From: Bryobacterales bacterium
Lineage (GTDB): Bacteria > Acidobacteriota > Terriglobia > Bryobacterales > Bryobacteraceae
DNA length: 9,298 nucleotides
NCBI GenBank assembly: GCA_025353235.1
Contig: JANXQZ010000771.1
Location: 1-9,298 of the forward strand
Direction: 5' to 3'
The notes below the pieces were generated by a model. It was given only the letters and a program-made list of their open reading frames with translations, made no database searches and had not been told where the DNA came from. The position numbers and the translations under genes are program-made. Shown one piece after another: positions 6,824 to 9,298 of the stretch; within the stretch, counting starts at the first letter, position 1; each line of letters starts with the position of its first letter.

Positions 6824-7387
6824 TGCGAATACCATGTGCGCTGGAACCATTCCGTGTTCCTTGCAGAATTCAAGGTAAAGACTTCCATAGCTCTGCGTAA
6901 TGTAATCCCGTTCCGTAAACATCATCCGCTGCGCAGTCCGATCGATCCAATCCGGGGCACCCTCCAGTTCAATATATAACCCGATCGGCGTTTCATCCAC
7001 CGTCACAATTCCCTTATCGCCCGGCTTCTGAAACTCCGTACGAAATTTATCGTATCGAAACATGGGTGAGTATCCAAGCCGCGAGAAGATCGACTCCAGT
7101 TTCGCGGCATCCGCAACTTCCACCTCCAACTCCTCGCGCGATTTGTGCTTGCCGGGTTGCGGCTCGCCTTTGTATGTCAGAATGGCGATCTCTCCCACGC
7201 GCCGGATACGGATCAGCTCGCGAGCTTCGCGCAGTTTCATATCGACGGTATCCAGCACTGTATTAGATTCGAATACACGAGGTTTGGAAATCTCGAATCC
7301 GTCGCCGAGCAGTTGCTCGCGGACTTGCGCAAGGCCCATGGTCGGCCGCAGCTTGATCTCAATCTCGAGATCAGATTCGCTTGTCAC
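6821..7387 (-). CDS. CYTH-domain protein (class IV adenylate cyclase / triphosphatase-like)
   Basis: Cytoplasmic enzyme of 188 residues with the triphosphate-tunnel fold. The signature ExExK is Glu8-Glu10-Lys12 (LEIEIKL). Further tunnel residues are Arg60/Arg62 (LIRIRR), Lys73 (TYKG), Lys114/Arg116 (DKFRTEF), Asp131 (VTVDETPIG) and Glu140/Glu142 (YIELEG). Members bind triphosphate compounds with a divalent metal; known activities include CyaB adenylate cyclase, thiamine triphosphatase and inorganic triphosphatase. The motifs alone do not decide between them; DETPIGLYIELEG resembles the CyaB-like branch, which is annotated in many bacteria without proof of cyclase activity. The start is GTG at 7385-7387, with GAGGAG at 7392-7397. 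It leads a two-gene unit with the secreted phospholipase-like protein and diverges from the plus-strand operon. Confidence 0.9.
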   Translation of the reverse strand: MTSESDLEIEIKLRPTMGLAQVREQLLGDGFEISKPRVFESNTVLDTVDMKLREARELIRIRRVGEIAILTYKGEPQPGKHKSREELEVEVADAAKLESIFSRLGYSPMFRYDKFRTEFQKPGDKGIVTVDETPIGLYIELEGAPDWIDRTAQRMMFTERDYITQSYGSLYLEFCKEHGMVPAHMVFA

Positions 7388-7408
7388 AAGGCTCCTCGCA
7401 AACTGTGC

Positions 7409-7430
7409 TTAGCTTGCTAACATTGATGTT
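7409..7430. repeat. two abutting inverted repeats between divergent genes, possible operator
   Basis: TTAGC-TT-GCTAA occupies 7409-7420 and AACAT-TG-ATGTT occupies 7419-7430. Each has perfect 5-base arms around a 2-base centre, and they share two bases. They lie in the 45-base region between the start of the CYTH gene (7387, minus) and the start of the hypothetical (7433, plus), where a regulator could control both directions. Short repeats like these can arise by chance. Confidence 0.35.
7415..7423 (+). promoter_or_regulatory. putative extended -10 promoter for the plus-strand operon
   Basis: TG-C-TAACAT (7415-7423) fits the extended -10 pattern TGnTAnnnT; no -35 box is visible 17 bases upstream. 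Transcription would start near 7430, at or just before the candidate start codons TTG 7430 and ATG 7433, implying a nearly leaderless message. That agrees with the lack of a Shine-Dalgarno sequence before this gene. It overlaps both inverted repeats. Confidence 0.35.
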
Positions 7431-7432
7431 TG

Positions 7433-8461
7433 ATGCCGACCCTTCGACGAAACTTGTGGCTCTTTGCAGCAATTTGCGCGGCCTGCTATCCAATTGTCGC
7501 TTACCAAAAATTGGAAGGCGTCTCCTCGCCTAAAAATCTGCCGCCCGGAGAGAATATACTCTGGACCGATCCCGGCAACGTGGAATCGCTCGATTTCGTG
7601 AATGGGGTGGGCGGTGAGCAGACCGTTCCGCAGCCCCCGTTTCAATTCGTGGAGGAAGACAAGTCCGGCACCAATCCCAAGGTGAAGGTGAAGGATGGGG
7701 CGGGCCGCACGTGGAGCGTCAAGTTCGGGCCCGAGGCGAAGCCCAGCGTTTTCGCTACTAGAATGGCGTGGGCTTGCGGCTTTCCGGTAGAGACCGAGTA
7801 CTTTGTCACGCGCGGCCAAATGGCCGGTGCCCGCAACCTTAAGCGGGCGCGAAGTTTTATCCAGGGAGATGGATCCTTCACCGACGCCCGCTTTCAATTG
7901 CGTACCGATAAACCCAAATATCTCGACTCCTTCAACTGGACTTGGCCTAGCAATCCCTTCTTAGGAACTCCTCAACTGAACGGGCTCAAGGTGCTGGTGA
8001 TGTTGCTCTCGAACTGGGACACCAAAGACGCGCGGGATCGCGATGCGGCCGCCAACGACACGCTCGCCGATTCTAACTTGGCGATCTTCCAAACGGAGGG
8101 AACCGGGGGACCAAGGTATCTCTACATGATCAGCGATTGGGGCGCTACTTTCGGTAGATGGGGTCCGGGAATCAGAAGCAAGTTTAATTGTCGCGACTAC
8201 TCCAATCAGACGCCTGGTTTCGTCCACGGGGCTGAGAAGGGACTCATCAAGTGGGGGTATCTCGGCAAGCACAACGAGGATATCGTGCAGGGCATCCGCA
8301 CCAGCGATGTCCAATGGCTTCTGCAATATCTTGGCCGGATTACCGATGACCAGCTTCGCCGTGGACTGGCCAGCAGCGGTGCAGCTCCGGACGACGTTGC
8401 CTGTTTCACGCACTCCATTCGGCAGCGAATCGATCAGCTGCAAGCGGTCGCGAAAGACTAG
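7433..8461 (+). CDS. Secreted or membrane-anchored hypothetical protein with kinase-like (PI3/4K/HipA/FAM20-type) motifs
   Basis: I cannot name this 342-residue protein. Residues 1-24 form a hydrophobic signal or anchor segment (RRNLWLFAAICAACYPIVAY), so it likely acts outside the cytoplasm or at the membrane. The motif order resembles atypical kinase folds: WSVKFGPE with Lys97 (94-101) followed by a helix ATRMAWACGF (108-117), then LLSNWDTKDARD (191-202) with Asn194/Asp196, SNLAIF with Asn215, and YLYMISDWGATFG (229-241) with Asp235. This recalls the 'K ... N-x-D ... N ... D-x-G-x-x-F' series of PI4K/HipA/FAM20 relatives, but it is a by-eye inference. The helical C-terminus (294-342) includes LGRITDDQLRRGL. 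Start chosen at ATG 7433; TTG 7430 is an alternative. No ribosome site is visible. The next gene begins 9 bases after the stop, suggesting one operon. Confidence 0.85.
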   Translation: MPTLRRNLWLFAAICAACYPIVAYQKLEGVSSPKNLPPGENILWTDPGNVESLDFVNGVGGEQTVPQPPFQFVEEDKSGTNPKVKVKDGAGRTWSVKFGPEAKPSVFATRMAWACGFPVETEYFVTRGQMAGARNLKRARSFIQGDGSFTDARFQLRTDKPKYLDSFNWTWPSNPFLGTPQLNGLKVLVMLLSNWDTKDARDRDAAANDTLADSNLAIFQTEGTGGPRYLYMISDWGATFGRWGPGIRSKFNCRDYSNQTPGFVHGAEKGLIKWGYLGKHNEDIVQGIRTSDVQWLLQYLGRITDDQLRRGLASSGAAPDDVACFTHSIRQRIDQLQAVAKD

Positions 8462-8470
8462 ACTGAGAGG

Positions 8471-9247
8471 GTGTTTCTTTATCTCAGTAAGTTAGCTCCC
8501 GCCTTTTTATTCCCGCCGGGGCTGACGCTGGTGCTGCTCATCGGCGCGGCATTTCTTCGACGACGCAGACCATTGCTTGCGGGCGGTGTGGTTTTTATCG
8601 CGCTGGCCAGCCTATGGGCGTTGAGCACTCACTTGGTAGCCGAAACATTCCTGCGATCGCTGGAAAGCCAGTATCCGACAATCGTTCCATCGGATGCTCC
8701 GCGGGCTGACGCCATTGTCGTCTTGGGCGGGTATTTGCACAGTCCAGGCGGGGTGCATCCTTTCGCCGAATTGAACGAATCGGCTGATCGTTTGTGGATG
8801 GGCGCGCAGCTGTTCCGTGCTTCTAAAGCCCCCTTAGTTTTGCTGACCGGCGGCAACGTGCCGATGTTTCGCGGGCACTCCGTTTCCGAGGCTTTGGCCG
8901 CGAAGGATCTGCTGCAAGCATGGGGCGTTCCAGCAGAGGCGATCTTAGTGGAGACGGAGTCGCGGAATACGAGAGAGAATGCAACGCTAAGCGCTCCGAT
9001 CCTAGCAGGGAGAGGTGCGCGGCGGCTGCTGTTAGTGACGTCTGCCTTTCACATGGCGAGAGCCGTGGCAATTTTCAGGAGGGCTGGCATGGACGTGACG
9101 CCCGTACCCACGGATTACCAGTCGGGCTGGGATGAAGGGGATTTGCCCTTTCGGGTGCTGCCCGATGCCGAGAGCATGTTCAAGTCGAATCTGGCATTGC
9201 GCGAGTGGTTGGGGTTGTCGGTGTATCGTTTGCGAGGGTGGGCTTGA
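8471..9247 (+). CDS. ElyC/YdcF-like DUF218 inner-membrane envelope protein
   Basis: Inner-membrane protein of 258 residues, almost the length of E. coli ElyC (about 259), a factor in cell-envelope precursor metabolism; relatives include SanA and YdcF. Two N-terminal membrane helices (about 8-29 and 34-55) precede a DUF218 domain (about 78-225), probably periplasmic. DUF218 landmarks are ADAIVVLGG (79-87), Arg107, PLVLLTGGN (121-129), Glu140, the acidic/Asn patch ETESRNTREN (161-170) and VTSAFHMARA (189-198). The biochemical activity of the family is not well settled. The start is GTG at 8471-8473, the only reasonable one in frame after the preceding TAG; GAGAGG directly abuts it, closer than usual. 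The gap to the upstream hypothetical is 9 bases in the same frame, so co-transcription is likely. Orthology to ElyC in particular is an inference from length and topology. Confidence 0.9.
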   Translation: MFLYLSKLAPAFLFPPGLTLVLLIGAAFLRRRRPLLAGGVVFIALASLWALSTHLVAETFLRSLESQYPTIVPSDAPRADAIVVLGGYLHSPGGVHPFAELNESADRLWMGAQLFRASKAPLVLLTGGNVPMFRGHSVSEALAAKDLLQAWGVPAEAILVETESRNTRENATLSAPILAGRGARRLLLVTSAFHMARAVAIFRRAGMDVTPVPTDYQSGWDEGDLPFRVLPDAESMFKSNLALREWLGLSVYRLRGWA

Positions 9248-9258
9248 GGCGATTGGCG

Positions 9259-9264
9259 TATAAT
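9259..9264 (+). promoter_or_regulatory. -10 box of the tRNA gene
   Basis: A perfect TATAAT lies 8 bases before the tRNA 5' end, placing transcription start near 9271. The discriminator between the box and the start is CGAGAC, GC-rich as in stringently controlled stable-RNA promoters. No convincing -35 hexamer lies 16-18 bases upstream, where the ElyC-like coding sequence ends. Confidence 0.55.
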
Positions 9265-9272
9265 CGAGACGT

Positions 9273-9298
9273 GCGCCTGTAGCTCAGCCGGATAGAGC
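9273..9298 (+). tRNA. tRNA, probably tRNA-Arg (5' 26 bases only)
   Basis: The window ends inside a tRNA gene. Visible are the 5' acceptor strand GCGCCTG (9273-9279), T8-A9, D-stem GCTC (9282-9285), D-loop AGCCGGATA and the closing GAGC (9295-9298), a perfect match to tRNA layout. The GCGCC start with GTAGCTCAGC and GGATAGAGC is typical of bacterial tRNA-Arg, but the anticodon lies outside the window, so the isotype is a guess. It begins 25 bases after the ElyC-like stop codon, on the same strand. Confidence 0.85.

Noticed and set aside
7409..8443. Minus-strand open frames of 160-162 codons opposite the kinase-like hypothetical.
   Set aside because: The plus-strand frame has a signal segment, a coherent fold-like motif order and an operon-like spacing to the next gene; the minus-strand products have none of these.
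9244..9249. TTGAGG as a -35 box for the tRNA promoter.
   Set aside because: It is only 9 bases from the TATAAT box, far short of the usual 16-18.

Overview
The window looks like chromosomal DNA of an Acidobacteriota member, most likely the Solibacteres/Bryobacterales lineage (Candidatus Solibacter-like). This rests on three family-level features and not on any database match: an Oar-type TonB-dependent transporter with the 'LPLNGRN' plug motif, a Sigma70_ECF-type sigma factor translationally coupled to a giant Ser/Thr kinase with TolB-like and TPR regions, and a secreted hypothetical of a type I associate with this phylum. By eye the DNA is moderately GC-rich, which explains the many long open frames on the opposite strand of the real genes. 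No transposase, integrase, CRISPR array or long repeat was seen, and no stretch over 300 bases lacks a gene.

Layout. Left half, all on the minus strand, read from right to left: a CYTH-domain enzyme (7387 to 6821); a secreted zinc-dependent phospholipase C-like protein (6821 to 5574, sharing one base with the CYTH stop); a 55-base gap with a TATAAT box; an ECF sigma factor (5518 to 4940); a 1030-residue kinase/cyclase-like/TolB/TPR receptor (4943 to 1851, ATGA overlap with the sigma gene); a 94-base gap with a good sigma-70-type promoter; and the first 585 codons of a TonB-dependent transporter (1756 to beyond base 1). Right part, plus strand: a secreted hypothetical with kinase-like motifs (7433-8461), an ElyC/YdcF-like DUF218 membrane protein (8471-9247), and the first 26 bases of a tRNA, probably tRNA-Arg (from 9273). 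The plus- and minus-strand blocks diverge from a 45-base region at 7388-7432 that holds two abutting inverted repeats.

How the genes may work together. The sigma factor and the kinase form one coupled signalling unit. The kinase has a cytoplasmic kinase plus cyclase-like half, one membrane segment, and a predicted periplasmic TolB-like plus TPR half, so it could sense the envelope and act on the sigma factor or other proteins inside. No classical anti-sigma gene lies next to the sigma gene. The flanking genes are mostly envelope-related (outer-membrane transporter, secreted phospholipase-like protein, secreted kinase-like protein, ElyC-like protein), so envelope or nutrient response is a reasonable but unproven theme. 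The most novel items are the kinase-like secreted hypothetical, the cyclase-like domain that keeps metal and transition-state residues but has changed purine-recognition residues, and the CYTH/phospholipase coupling.
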